Shown here in pieces: positions 9,589 through 18,176 of a stretch of 64,000 nt of DNA. The notes under the pieces are model-generated. The model saw nothing but the letters and a program-made list of their open reading frames with translations, was not told where the DNA came from and did not search any database. Source of the DNA: Bacillus_AD sp047238185 (GTDB taxonomy: Bacteria; Bacillota; Bacilli; Bacillales; DSM-1321); the NCBI RefSeq assembly GCF_047238185.1, contig NZ_JBDFMI010000001.1:3038001-3102000 (forward strand). Reading direction: 5' to 3'. Position 1 is the first letter of the stretch. Each line of letters begins with the position of its first letter. Made by a program: the position numbers and the translations under genes.

Positions 9589-10083
9589 ATGAACGAACTT
9601 ACACACTTCAACGAACAAGGGCGTGCCAAAATGGTTGATGTCTCCGATAAAAAAGAGACAGAGAGAACGGCCGTCGCCACTTCTTCTATCATTGTCAACG
9701 AAGAAATCTATAAACAGATTGCTGAAGGAACAAACAAAAAAGGGGATGTCTTTGCAGTTGCACAGGTTGCCGGCATCATGGCAGCCAAGCAAACCTCCTC
9801 CATCATACCCATGTGCCATCCAATCGCATTGACAGGCGTCAACATCGAATTCAATTGGAGCATTGACCAAGAAAAGTCTGTTTATGAAATAAACATCACT
9901 GCTGAAGCAAAAATAAAAGGGCTGACAGGTGTGGAAATGGAAGCCCTGACAGCGGTATCCGCAGCTGCCTTGACCATCTATGACATGTGTAAGGCGGCAA
10001 GCAAAGATATGGTGATCGGTCCAACCATGCTCCTGAAAAAAACAGGCGGCAAAAATGGCGATTACAAACGGAATAATCAATAA
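9589..10083 (+). CDS. moaC: Cyclic pyranopterin monophosphate synthase
   Basis: This 164-aa MoaC acts after MoaA to form cyclic pyranopterin monophosphate. Diagnostic segments are MVDVSDKKETERTAVA near the N-terminus, IPMCHPIALTG (conserved CHP) and GVEMEALTAVSAAALTIYDM. It is the only plus-strand Moco gene in the cluster and is divergent from moeA. The Shine-Dalgarno before 9589 is weak (GGGAC). Confidence 0.95.
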   Translation: MNELTHFNEQGRAKMVDVSDKKETERTAVATSSIIVNEEIYKQIAEGTNKKGDVFAVAQVAGIMAAKQTSSIIPMCHPIALTGVNIEFNWSIDQEKSVYEINITAEAKIKGLTGVEMEALTAVSAAALTIYDMCKAASKDMVIGPTMLLKKTGGKNGDYKRNNQ

Positions 10084-10085
10084 AC

Positions 10086-10119
10086 CGAGTAAGCTCCTGT
10101 CACTTGCAGGAGCTTACTC
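10086..10119. terminator. Bidirectional terminator between moaC and tatC
   Basis: A perfect 12-bp stem AGTAAGCTCCTG / CAGGAGCTTACT with a 7-nt loop lies between the convergent genes. Confidence 0.75.
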
Positions 10120-10153
10120 TATTTGTCTATTGCAGATTCAATACTCAATGAAT

Positions 10154-10924
10154 CTAATCGGTAGCTTCCTCCAGCTTATCCTCCTCTTCAAGCATGGCCT
10201 CAGCCGCTTCTTGCCGCTTCATCCTTTTTTTATAAATAAATTTGGATAAAGAAATACTGATTTCATATAAAAGCAGGAGCGGAATGGTAACCAATATTTC
10301 AGAAACCAAATCCGGCGGCGTTATAAATGCCGCAATGATAAATAGGACAAAATAAGCATATTTCCGTATTTTAGCCAAAATGAATGGGTTAATAATTCCG
10401 ATGGATGTCAAAAACATCACAACTACCGGCAGTTCAAATAAAATGGCAAATGGAAGCGTAATATTCATTAAAAAACTGAAGTATTTATCCACTGTATAGG
10501 ACGTAATGAATAAATCCCCTCCCAAATTGCTTAAAAACTTCAAAATCATCGGGAAGATAATGAAATATCCAAAACATAACCCACCGATGAACAGTACAAA
10601 TAAAGCGGGAATATATGAAAGGACTTTTTTCCTTTCAAAAGGCTTTAATGCTGGTTTGACAAACAGCCATAGCTGCAGGGCCATTACGGGTATCGTGCCA
10701 GCGATTGCAATTAGGCCGGCAATCATAAAGTAAATGCGGATTATGTCACTGGGTCCAAGCACCATCAGTTTATAATCGAGATCCTGTACAAACCAATTAT
10801 AGATCGGCTCGACATAGATAAATCCGATGATAAAGAATAAGAGGAACGCGATTGCTGTTACAATCAGTCTTTTTCTTAATTCATCAAGGTGGTCGATCAC
10901 ATGAAGTTGTTTATCTGTTTGCAT
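10154..10924 (-). CDS. tatC: Twin-arginine translocase subunit TatC
   Basis: This 256-aa protein has six predicted membrane segments and the TatC signatures HLDELRKRL near the N-terminus and the conserved ALQLWLFVKPALKPFERK region. TatC recognises the twin-arginine signal of folded, cofactor-loaded enzymes. Its place inside the Moco cluster suggests it serves the DmsA-like protein encoded nearby. No tatA/B gene is seen next to it, so a partner must be encoded elsewhere. Confidence 0.92.
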   Translation of the reverse strand: MQTDKQLHVIDHLDELRKRLIVTAIAFLLFFIIGFIYVEPIYNWFVQDLDYKLMVLGPSDIIRIYFMIAGLIAIAGTIPVMALQLWLFVKPALKPFERKKVLSYIPALFVLFIGGLCFGYFIIFPMILKFLSNLGGDLFITSYTVDKYFSFLMNITLPFAILFELPVVVMFLTSIGIINPFILAKIRKYAYFVLFIIAAFITPPDLVSEILVTIPLLLLYEISISLSKFIYKKRMKRQEAAEAMLEEEDKLEEATD

Positions 10925-10958
10925 GTCTCAGCCTTCTTTCTCTGTAAAATCCAATAAA

Positions 10959-11087
10959 TTACGTTTTATCATCCATTAAACAACAAATCAATTGCCCCAA
11001 AGCCATTCTGAGGTGCGAGTCGGTCCACTTCTCTCCATGCGCTGGGTCAAACCCGGAAATTTCTAAGTGCAGAGTAACAAAACCCTG
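10959..11087 (-). pseudogene. Possible gene remnant or short leader ORF upstream of tatC
   Basis: On the minus strand about 42 codons are open without a convincing start or ribosome binding site, and they read like a protein C-terminus (ISGFDPAHGEKWTDS). The 463-bp gap 10925-11387 otherwise holds only this and the moeB terminator. It may be a decayed gene or chance. Confidence 0.25.
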
Positions 11088-11333
11088 TCATCCTCTTCCG
11101 AATAGATTGCCCACTAATAGATCGCATCATTAAATTATTATGAACGAATAATGATCAGAATTGTAGTGGTTCACATTGTTTTCACAATATACTCAATGAG
11201 TGGACTCATTTGATTCTTCACATGGTTCTTTCATTTTCAATATGGCTGTTTTCACAAACTTTGTTGTTTTAGATGGACAATGTGCCGTTTATGTATGCTC
11301 GTTTTATCATTATTTAGCTTCTTCCAATCAAAA

Positions 11334-11385
11334 AATAAACAGCCCTGTAATGGACCATCGGAAAAGTCCGTTACAGGGCTGTTTA
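11334..11385. terminator. Strong terminator downstream of the moeB-like gene
   Basis: A long stem begins AAACAGCCCTGTAA and closes with TTACAGGGCTGTTT, with a further GGAC/GTCC pairing inside. It lies directly beyond the stop of the moeB/thiF-like gene. Confidence 0.85.
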
Positions 11386-11387
11386 AA

Positions 11388-12407
11388 TTACCCTAATATT
11401 CTTTGATACAACGCCTTCGCTTTTGCTTCATCTTTTGTATGATGGACAAGAGCCCGGCCATCTCGGAATATGACCATCCGTTCATCCTTGTTTTCCATAG
11501 AAAGCAGGAAAGGATTAGCTTTCACTTCATATCCGATCCTTCTAATATCCGATGCAAGTTTTTCTAAATCTAGATTACTCTGCGCTGGAGGGCGTATTTG
11601 GACAGTCTCCCTTCCGCATAGCACAGCTGTTTTCGTCCTGTTTTCGCGAAGCAGAAATGGGTAATCCGGATTTTCTCCGCAAGAAGGGCATCCATCCTTT
11701 TTCATTTTGGCAGCCTTGATCATATGGTATTGATTATTCCAAATATCAAAACTGATAAAGCCCGTCCGTACAGCTGACCATTGCTCTGCCAGTATTTTGA
11801 GCGCTTCTGCATTTTGATGGGCAACGACCATCGAGACAGTAGGAGCAATAATGCCATTCGTATCGCAGGTCATTCCTTGGATCGGCAATGCAGAAAGCAA
11901 GCAATTCAAGCATGGCGTTTTCCCAGGCAATATTGTAAAAGTCATACCGCTGCTTCCTACACAAGCCCCATAAATCCACGGTACGCGATATTTCTGGGAA
12001 AGGTCATTAATAATCATCCTCGTTTCAAAATTATCGGTGGCATCGATGACCAAATCCGCATCCTGCACTAATGGTTCCAATGATTCGGGATCCCCATCCG
12101 CTACAATGGCTTCTATAACGACATTTGAATTTATCTTTCGCAAATGGCGTTGGGCGGCTTCCGCTTTCGGAAGCTGCATTTGAACATCTTCCTCACTATA
12201 CAGCTGTTGCCGTTGTAGGTTGCTTTCTTCCACATAATCGCGGTCTATGATAGTAAGCTTGCCGATTCCTTCCCTCACCAGCATTTCACAATTAGCCGAC
12301 CCTAAAGCTCCAGCTCCCACCACTAATGCATGCTTTTCAGAAATCAGCTTTTGTCCGGCTTCTCCTATGGGCGTAAATCGTTCTTGTCTTGAATATCGTT
12401 CACTCAC
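11388..12407 (-). CDS. moeB: MoeB/ThiF-family adenylyltransferase (likely MoaD-activating)
   Basis: This 339-aa E1-like enzyme has the nucleotide-binding motif GAGALGSANCEMLVREG, conserved DATDNFETR and one clear zinc-type CxxC pair (CPSC). It has a C-terminal extension of about 90 residues after the core. By context it adenylates the C-terminal Gly-Gly of MoaD, whose gene ends 6 bp upstream. A role with ThiS cannot be excluded because MoeB and ThiF are close paralogues in bacilli. The start is GTG. Confidence 0.85.
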   Translation of the reverse strand: MSERYSRQERFTPIGEAGQKLISEKHALVVGAGALGSANCEMLVREGIGKLTIIDRDYVEESNLQRQQLYSEEDVQMQLPKAEAAQRHLRKINSNVVIEAIVADGDPESLEPLVQDADLVIDATDNFETRMIINDLSQKYRVPWIYGACVGSSGMTFTILPGKTPCLNCLLSALPIQGMTCDTNGIIAPTVSMVVAHQNAEALKILAEQWSAVRTGFISFDIWNNQYHMIKAAKMKKDGCPSCGENPDYPFLLRENRTKTAVLCGRETVQIRPPAQSNLDLEKLASDIRRIGYEVKANPFLLSMENKDERMVIFRDGRALVHHTKDEAKAKALYQRILG

Positions 12408-12413
12408 CTGCCA

Positions 12414-12650
12414 TCAACCTCCGCTGACCGGTGGTATGAACGCGACAACGTCACCTTTTTCCAATACGTAGGCATCATCGACAAATTCTTCATTAACGGC
12501 TGTCATGACAGAGGCCAATTCATCCTTAACATTCAATCTGTCTGCCAATTGGCTTTTTAGGCCTGACACAGAAAGCCCCGCTCCTTGCCATTCCATTTCA
12601 TCTTCACCGAATTTTTCCTTCAGGTTTGTAAAAAGCAAGATTTTAATCAT
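12414..12650 (-). CDS. moaD: Molybdopterin synthase small subunit MoaD
   Basis: The ATG at 12650 overlaps the moaE stop (ATGA), giving a 78-aa ubiquitin-fold sulfur carrier ending in PPVSGG, the Gly-Gly that becomes a thiocarboxylate. An in-frame extension upstream lies wholly inside moaE and has no ribosome binding site, so it is not used. It works with MoaE to add the dithiolene sulfurs. Confidence 0.93.
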   Translation of the reverse strand: MIKILLFTNLKEKFGEDEMEWQGAGLSVSGLKSQLADRLNVKDELASVMTAVNEEFVDDAYVLEKGDVVAFIPPVSGG

Positions 12651-13105
12651 AGGTCGTTCTCCTCCGGTTTTCCTGATGGATAAGCAATGGTCCCTTGTTG
12701 ATTGCCGATCCACTCTTCCCCGTCTTCCCAATGCTCTTTCTTCCAAATCGGCACCATTTCTTTAATTCGTTCGATTGCATATTCATTGGCTGCATAGGCA
12801 TCCTTTCGATGCGGTGTTGATACAGCTATGACAATAGCGATATCTGTAATTGCCAACTTTCCTATTCTATGGGTAATGGCCATTTCGGCATCGGGCCAGC
12901 GCTCTTTCACTTCAGCAACAATTTCATCCATTTTTTTCACAGCCATCGGGACATATGCTTCATATATCAAAAATAAGGTCTTCTTTCCTTGCGTCCATTC
13001 TCTGACTGTACCGATAAAGGTCGTAATGGCGCCTGCTTCCCGCCTAGTGACCTTATCGATCATCTGTTGAACATCAATCGGTTCTGTAGTAATTTCACAA
13101 TTCAT
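12647..13105 (-). CDS. moaE: Molybdopterin synthase catalytic subunit MoaE
   Basis: This 152-aa protein has the MoaE features AGAITTFIGTVRE near the N-terminus, HRIGKLAITDIAIVIAVS in the middle, and the conserved IPIWKKE-like segment (VPIWKKEHWEDGEEW) near the C-terminus. It forms the heterotetramer with MoaD. The gene order moaE-moaD-moeB is translationally coupled. Confidence 0.95.
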   Translation of the reverse strand: MNCEITTEPIDVQQMIDKVTRREAGAITTFIGTVREWTQGKKTLFLIYEAYVPMAVKKMDEIVAEVKERWPDAEMAITHRIGKLAITDIAIVIAVSTPHRKDAYAANEYAIERIKEMVPIWKKEHWEDGEEWIGNQQGTIAYPSGKPEENDL

Positions 13106-13171
13106 TGAATACCATCCTTTTATCTGCTTTTGAACAAGAAACCCCTTGAAACAGTATGGCTATCCGGATTT

Positions 13172-13777
13172 TCACCTATCATCGCGATACCATTTCCTTT
13201 CGACTTCTTGCGCTTTTTTATATTCATCCGGCGAATTCATATTGAAAAAAGCCATTTTACTTTCATCTGAAAGGGCTAGATCTTCCTCGAACAGTTCCTT
13301 CACCTGAACATCATCCAATAGATGCATCATCTTAACATCCCTTGCTAGCAGTTTTTCTCTTATCGTTTTTAGGCAGGTTTTACGATAGGCCGCAAACAAA
13401 GGGTGTTTCCTGCCTTCAATGACAGGCACCGCTGCATCATGACCCACTATTCCGGCCGTTAACGCTCGCATTACCTGTTCATCAAGGAAGGGCATATCAC
13501 ATGCAACGAGCAAACCGACATCATGGCTGCTTGCGGTCAACCCCGCTTCCAATCCTGCCATCGGCCCTGACTTCCCGTACCTGTCTGCAACCATCGGCAA
13601 ACCTAGGAACGAATATGTTTCAGGGTCATTCGTAACCAGAATGACTTCATCGGCTACCAGTTGGCAGCGCGAGGCAATATGTTCAATAACAGTCTGGTTG
13701 AATATCGGTAAAAGAGCCTTGTTTCGCCCCATCCTGCTTGATTTTCCACCTGCAAGAATAATCGCCGTACATTCCAT
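13172..13777 (-). CDS. mobA: Molybdenum cofactor guanylyltransferase
   Basis: This 201-aa nucleotidyltransferase begins with the signature LAGGKSSRMGRNKALL and has VACDMPFL further on. It attaches GMP to Mo-molybdopterin, giving the bis-MGD form used by the DmsA-like enzyme. It is the first gene of the mobA-moaE-moaD-moeB run, 66 bp upstream of moaE. Confidence 0.93.
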   Translation of the reverse strand: MECTAIILAGGKSSRMGRNKALLPIFNQTVIEHIASRCQLVADEVILVTNDPETYSFLGLPMVADRYGKSGPMAGLEAGLTASSHDVGLLVACDMPFLDEQVMRALTAGIVGHDAAVPVIEGRKHPLFAAYRKTCLKTIREKLLARDVKMMHLLDDVQVKELFEEDLALSDESKMAFFNMNSPDEYKKAQEVERKWYRDDR

Positions 13778-13941
13778 TCGATTGCACCTCTTCCATCATC
13801 GCCAATGAATACATTTGGCTGACGCTTCTATTATGGCATATTTCATACTGGACTGGCGCACTCTTCAATAAGCAATCTAACGTTATACTTATAATGTTCA
13901 CAATTTGGAAAAGAATCCAATGAAGAAACAACAGCTTCAGG

Positions 13942-15672
13942 TTATTTGCATCCTTTACTCTGCCCATCATTCCGGTTAGAGCTATGCATCAATTGATCGA
14001 ATTCCTCATTCAGTTTTTTATATTCCTCAGAATCTGGCTGGACAGTGCTCAATTGGCCTATCAACTCGATTCGTTTCAGTTCGTTGACTGCTCTTTCATT
14101 ATCCTCGTCCAGTTTGGCACGTTCAACATTTTGTTCAGCTCTTTTTTCATGCTCTTTCAAGGTGGATTCGATTCGCTTTATCCGTTTCCCTTCAATGACC
14201 AATAGTTTATCGCAGACAGCATCTATCAAATAACGGTCATGTGAAATGATCAGCAGCGTGCCTGTGAATTCAGACAATGTCTTTTCAAGTGTCTCCCTGC
14301 TTGGCAAATCCAAATGGTTGGTCGGTTCATCCAACACTAATAAATCATACGAATCCAATAGCATGGAAACCAATTTGACCTTCATTAACTCTCCTTGGCT
14401 GAAGGCAGATAGCTTATTTTTCAACTGGAGGGCTGTAATGCCCATATTTGCAAGTATGGTCCTGGCTAAACTAGTTTGCACCCCAGCGTTTATAAACTCC
14501 AAGGCGGTCTTCTCTAAAGGAATGTCAGTCAATTCTTGGCTGAAGTAGCCAATCTTGAGGGAAGGGCTTTTCCATAAGGATCCTTTCGTAATGTCTTCAT
14601 TGCCCAGTAGCATTGACACAAAGGTGGTTTTGCCGCTGCCGTTTTCCCCCAATAAAGCGGCCTTCTCTCCTCCTTTTACATAAAAATGGCTTTTTTCAAA
14701 AAGTGTTCGTTCTCCGAAGCTTTTTGCCAGCCCCTTGGCCTCCAATATCCTCTTTCCATGCTTTTGTTCAGCCCGGAAAGAAAAATCGACTTTCCACTCT
14801 TCTTCCGGCTTCTCCACTTTTTCTTTTTTCAATTCAGCTTCCAGGCGCTTTCTTTTGGATTGGACTTGCTTATCGCGTTTTTTGGCCCGCACGCCGTCAA
14901 TCTCTTTTATTCTGCTCTCCGCTGCAAATCCTTTTTTGCCTTGCTGCCGGTGCGCTTTGGACGCCCATTGGGAAAGGTGGCTGATTTGCTCTTCGATATC
15001 CCTGATATGTTGCTGTTGGTTATCGTATGCTCTTTGCAGGGATTCCCTGTCCTTTTCCTTCTGAAGGCGGTAATCGCTATATGTGCCTGTATAAGCTGTT
15101 AATTTTCCATTCTCCAATTCAAGAATGCCGGTTGCCAGTTGATCAAGAAAATGCCGATCATGTGAAATCAGAATGATGGCTCCTTTGAAGGCATTCAATT
15201 GTTTCAACAGCCATTCCATCCCCTTTGCATCCAAATGGTTGGTCGGTTCATCAAGAAACAGGATATCCGGCTTCTTATCCAGAAGCGCTGTCAGTGCCAG
15301 TTTTACTTTTTCTCCTCCACTGGCGCTCCCGCGCGATGACAAAATTTCCAGCAAATCATGGCCATTCCCGATTTTGCTCAATTGCTGCATGTAATCGTTT
15401 GAATACATATCTTCGATTTTCTTTCCATCTCGGATGTCCACCATTTGCGGCAAATAGCCGATAACTAGATTTTCCGGAAAGAAACGTATGGTTCCTTTAT
15501 CAGGCTCCACTAGACCCATCAACATTTTTAACAATGTTGTTTTACCTTGGCCATTATAGCCGGTCAGTCCAAGGCGCTCTCCGTCGCTTATGGTTAAATC
15601 TCCATGATTGATAATTGTTTTTTCATTAAATGCTTTTGCCAGGCCTAACGCCTGTATACGGACTTCCTTCAT
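13942..15672 (-). CDS. ABC-F family ATPase, probable ribosome-protection antibiotic resistance protein
   Basis: The start is set at 15672 (GGGGTGA SD, 7-nt spacing), giving 576 aa; the frame is open a further 56 codons but that part overlaps a terminator hairpin. There are two ABC domains without membrane segments: Walker A GYNGQGKTT and GENGSGKTT, signatures ASGGEKVKL and FSQGELMKV, and Walker B FLDEPTNHLD and VLDEPTNHLD. A long charged linker of about 80 residues between them and a charged C-terminal tail are typical of VmlR/Vga/Msr-type proteins that dislodge antibiotics from the ribosome. A housekeeping ABC-F is possible, but the attenuator leader argues for inducible resistance. Confidence 0.85.
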   Translation of the reverse strand: MKEVRIQALGLAKAFNEKTIINHGDLTISDGERLGLTGYNGQGKTTLLKMLMGLVEPDKGTIRFFPENLVIGYLPQMVDIRDGKKIEDMYSNDYMQQLSKIGNGHDLLEILSSRGSASGGEKVKLALTALLDKKPDILFLDEPTNHLDAKGMEWLLKQLNAFKGAIILISHDRHFLDQLATGILELENGKLTAYTGTYSDYRLQKEKDRESLQRAYDNQQQHIRDIEEQISHLSQWASKAHRQQGKKGFAAESRIKEIDGVRAKKRDKQVQSKRKRLEAELKKEKVEKPEEEWKVDFSFRAEQKHGKRILEAKGLAKSFGERTLFEKSHFYVKGGEKAALLGENGSGKTTFVSMLLGNEDITKGSLWKSPSLKIGYFSQELTDIPLEKTALEFINAGVQTSLARTILANMGITALQLKNKLSAFSQGELMKVKLVSMLLDSYDLLVLDEPTNHLDLPSRETLEKTLSEFTGTLLIISHDRYLIDAVCDKLLVIEGKRIKRIESTLKEHEKRAEQNVERAKLDEDNERAVNELKRIELIGQLSTVQPDSEEYKKLNEEFDQLMHSSNRNDGQSKGCK

Positions 15673-15890
15673 ACACTCACCCCAAGTTTTCATATTTTCC
15701 ATGGAGGTGAATGGGAAATGTTCCAATAGAAAAAGCCTATCCGGATTAGCAGGATAGGCTTTCGTCATGTGTTCCATAACATCATATACGTACACGAAAG
15801 ACATGCATATGCCGTAAAGATCCGTTCCAGCGGATTTCACTTATGCGCATGCAAAAACGTATATGCTATAGACAGACTAATCCCATTCTC
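15673..15890 (-). promoter_or_regulatory. Attenuator-type leader of the ABC-F gene with candidate leader peptide
   Basis: Minus-strand order: a 6-aa ORF MGLVCL (15886-15866) behind GGAGAG; then CATATACGT (15865-15857); a small ATCCG/CGGAT hairpin; ACGTATATG (15791-15783), the exact complement of CATATACGT; an intrinsic terminator AGCCTATCC/GGATAGGCT plus T5 (15760-15734); and TTCACCTC, able to cover the GGGGTGAG ribosome binding site. The ATCCG segment could also pair with CGGAT in the terminator's 3' arm. This is the layout of ribosome-stalling attenuation. Confidence 0.6.
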
Positions 15891-16111
15891 TCCAGATTTC
15901 TCACATTACTATTGAGATTTCTTTTGAACGCAATGAGATTAGTTGTACATAGACATATACCTTCGCTTTCTTAAAGTTACCTTCATTGTAGTCCGGTGCG
16001 GAAGGAAAGTCAATCAGGCTGAAAATGATAATGGGTTGCTTGCGGTTGTCCCTGCCCTTTGAATTGCTTATACTCGACTTATATCAGTTGATATAAGAAA
16101 GGAAACCGGGT

Positions 16112-16552
16112 ATGGAAATCTTTAAAATTATCACAGAAGAAGACTTGCAACATGCATTTGCCATCCGCAAGAGCGTATTTGTTGAAGAACAGGAAATTCC
16201 TCTTGAGAATGAATTCGACTGTTATGACACGCTTTTGGCCGAAGCTGACCATGTATTGGTTCAGTACGAGAGGCAAGCCGCCGGTACCGGAAGAATGAGA
16301 ATAACGGAAGGAGCCGGCAAGCTGGAAAGGATTTGTGTCCTTAAACAGTTCCGCACATTTGGCCTGGGAAAAGAAATCATACAAGCCTTGGAAGATATAG
16401 CGGTTTTACACTCGTTGGAGCAGGTGAAGCTTCATGCCCAGGCACAAGCAAGAGGGTATTATGAAAAATTAGGCTATAGTGCCGCTTCAGAGATTTTTAT
16501 GGAAGACGGTATCCCCCATATAGTAATGGTAAAGCCTTTAATGAGCGTTTGA
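16112..16552 (+). CDS. GNAT-family N-acetyltransferase (YjcF/ElaA-like)
   Basis: This 146-aa protein shows the small ElaA/YjcF-type GNAT pattern: AFAIRKSVFVEEQEIP at the N-terminus, AAGTGRMRI in beta-strand 4, and the acetyl-CoA loop (FRTFGLGKEII) around residue 90. It ends with the YYEKLGY motif. The substrate is unknown. It is a single gene divergent from the ABC-F leader. Confidence 0.8.
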   Translation: MEIFKIITEEDLQHAFAIRKSVFVEEQEIPLENEFDCYDTLLAEADHVLVQYERQAAGTGRMRITEGAGKLERICVLKQFRTFGLGKEIIQALEDIAVLHSLEQVKLHAQAQARGYYEKLGYSAASEIFMEDGIPHIVMVKPLMSV

Positions 16553-16604
16553 CATTTTTTTCGCTGAAGCTGACTACCGGTAATGATCATTTTACAGCAC
16601 AGCA

Positions 16605-16634
16605 AATAGGAAGGGCTGCCCCCTTCCTATTTCT
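16605..16634. terminator. Terminator between the GNAT gene and gabD
   Basis: The inverted repeat AATAGGAAGGG / CCCTTCCTATT lies directly beyond the gabD stop codon and serves the minus strand; it could also end the GNAT transcript. Confidence 0.7.
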
Positions 16635-16637
16635 ATT

Positions 16638-18032
16638 TTATTGCATTTGCCCGATCGATAAATACTTCGTTTCCAGGTAAGGCTCGATTCCTTCGATGCC
16701 GCCTTCTCTCCCCAGACCGCTTTCCTTCATGCCCCCAAACGGGACATGGGCCGCAGACGGAGCTCCGTCATTCCATCCAATAATGCCAAATTCAAGATGT
16801 TCATGCAGGTAGATTCCCGTCCGGTAATCATTGGTGAAAAAATAAGCCGCTAATCCATATGGTGTCCGGTTGGCGATGGCAATCGCCTCTTCCAATTCCT
16901 TGAATGGAATGATGGGAGCAACCGGGCCGAATGTTTCTTCATGCATGATGAGCATCTCTTCATTGACATTTGCCAGAACAGTCGGTTGAACAAAATAAGA
17001 ACCTTTATCCTGATCACCATCATACGTTCCGCCAGTAAGCACGTTCGCACCCTTTTCAACAGCATCGTTGATTTGCCCAACAATTTTATGGAAGCCCTTT
17101 TCATTAATGATTGGCCCTATTTGCACATCCTCATCCAATCCATTCCCCACTTTCAGGCATGCAACTTCAGCTGAGAGCTTTGCCGCGAATTCAGCGGCTA
17201 CGGATTCATGGACAATAAGGCGGTTGGCGCACACACATGTCTGCCCGGCATTTCTGAATTTCGAGATGATGGCTTGCTGTACGGCAAAATCTAAGTCCGC
17301 ATCCTCTGCCACTATAAAAGGGGCGTGCCCTCCCAATTCCATGGTGACATGCTTCACACTTTCCGCACTGTTACGGATCAATGATTTTCCTACAGACGTA
17401 GAACCGGTAAAAGACAGCTTCCTCACATATTCACTGCTTGTAAAAAGGCCGCCGATTCGCTTTCCTTCTCCATTTACACATTGCAGAGCATCCTCAGGAA
17501 TGCCTGCTTCATGTGCCAATTCTATTAATCTGACAGTCGTTAAAGGTGTTTCTTCCGCTGGTTTTACAATAAATGTACAGCCGGCGGCAAGGGCCGGCGC
17601 CGCTTTTCGCGTCATCATGGCAGCGGGAAAATTCCACGGAGTGATGGCTGCGACCAATCCGATCGGCTGCCTGCTGACAATGATTTTTTTGGAATCGGCG
17701 GAGGCAGGAATTGTCCGGCCGTAAACCCTCTTTGCTTCTTCCGCATACCAGATAATATAGCTGTTGGCATAGTCGACCTCTGCCAAAGATTCATTCAGCG
17801 GTTTTCCATTTTCCAACGTCATGACCCTTGCAAGTTCTTCTTTATGTTGGATGATTTTTGCTGCCCACTTTTGCAGCAGGCCGGCCCGTTCATGCGCATT
17901 TACTTTTGACCATGACTTGAAATATTCATGCCCTTTTCTTAACGCTCTCTTCACTTCCTCATCCGAAGATACATCTACCTCTGATACGATTTCACCTGTA
18001 GCCGGATTCGTTACTTTCAATTTTTTTCCCAT
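16638..18032 (-). CDS. gabD: NAD(P)-dependent succinate-semialdehyde dehydrogenase
   Basis: The start is placed at MGKKLKV (18032, SD AGGAGAG), giving 464 aa. The aldehyde dehydrogenase active-site residues are seen in ELGGHAPFIV (general base Glu) and NAGQTCVCANR (nucleophile Cys), with TPWNFPAAMM in the cofactor-binding fold. It oxidises succinate semialdehyde to succinate, the second step of GABA breakdown. Assignment to GabD rather than another aldehyde dehydrogenase rests on the gabT and gabR neighbours. Confidence 0.88.
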   Translation of the reverse strand: MGKKLKVTNPATGEIVSEVDVSSDEEVKRALRKGHEYFKSWSKVNAHERAGLLQKWAAKIIQHKEELARVMTLENGKPLNESLAEVDYANSYIIWYAEEAKRVYGRTIPASADSKKIIVSRQPIGLVAAITPWNFPAAMMTRKAAPALAAGCTFIVKPAEETPLTTVRLIELAHEAGIPEDALQCVNGEGKRIGGLFTSSEYVRKLSFTGSTSVGKSLIRNSAESVKHVTMELGGHAPFIVAEDADLDFAVQQAIISKFRNAGQTCVCANRLIVHESVAAEFAAKLSAEVACLKVGNGLDEDVQIGPIINEKGFHKIVGQINDAVEKGANVLTGGTYDGDQDKGSYFVQPTVLANVNEEMLIMHEETFGPVAPIIPFKELEEAIAIANRTPYGLAAYFFTNDYRTGIYLHEHLEFGIIGWNDGAPSAAHVPFGGMKESGLGREGGIEGIEPYLETKYLSIGQMQ

Positions 18033-18176
18033 ATGTATCTCTCCTATCCCTGAAATAAACAATGATGTTGCCTTTAGCGAGTACTAACCTTCTTTTATGG
18101 AGCTCCCATCCATCTTTTGCATTCTAACGCATCGGTTCACAACTCCAACCGCATTTTTTTTAAAAAACATGGTTCT

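Noticed and set aside
9535..10080. Long minus-strand ORF opposite moaC
   Set aside because: It is the mirror frame of a clearly recognised moaC and has no family features.
10959..11140. A Moco riboswitch or other riboswitch upstream of tatC
   Set aside because: I could not match the known conserved nucleotides or junction of a Moco element on either strand.
15673..15840. N-terminal extension of the ABC-F protein to 632 aa
   Set aside because: The extension is encoded across the attenuator terminator, has no ribosome binding site, and is not part of the ABC-F family.
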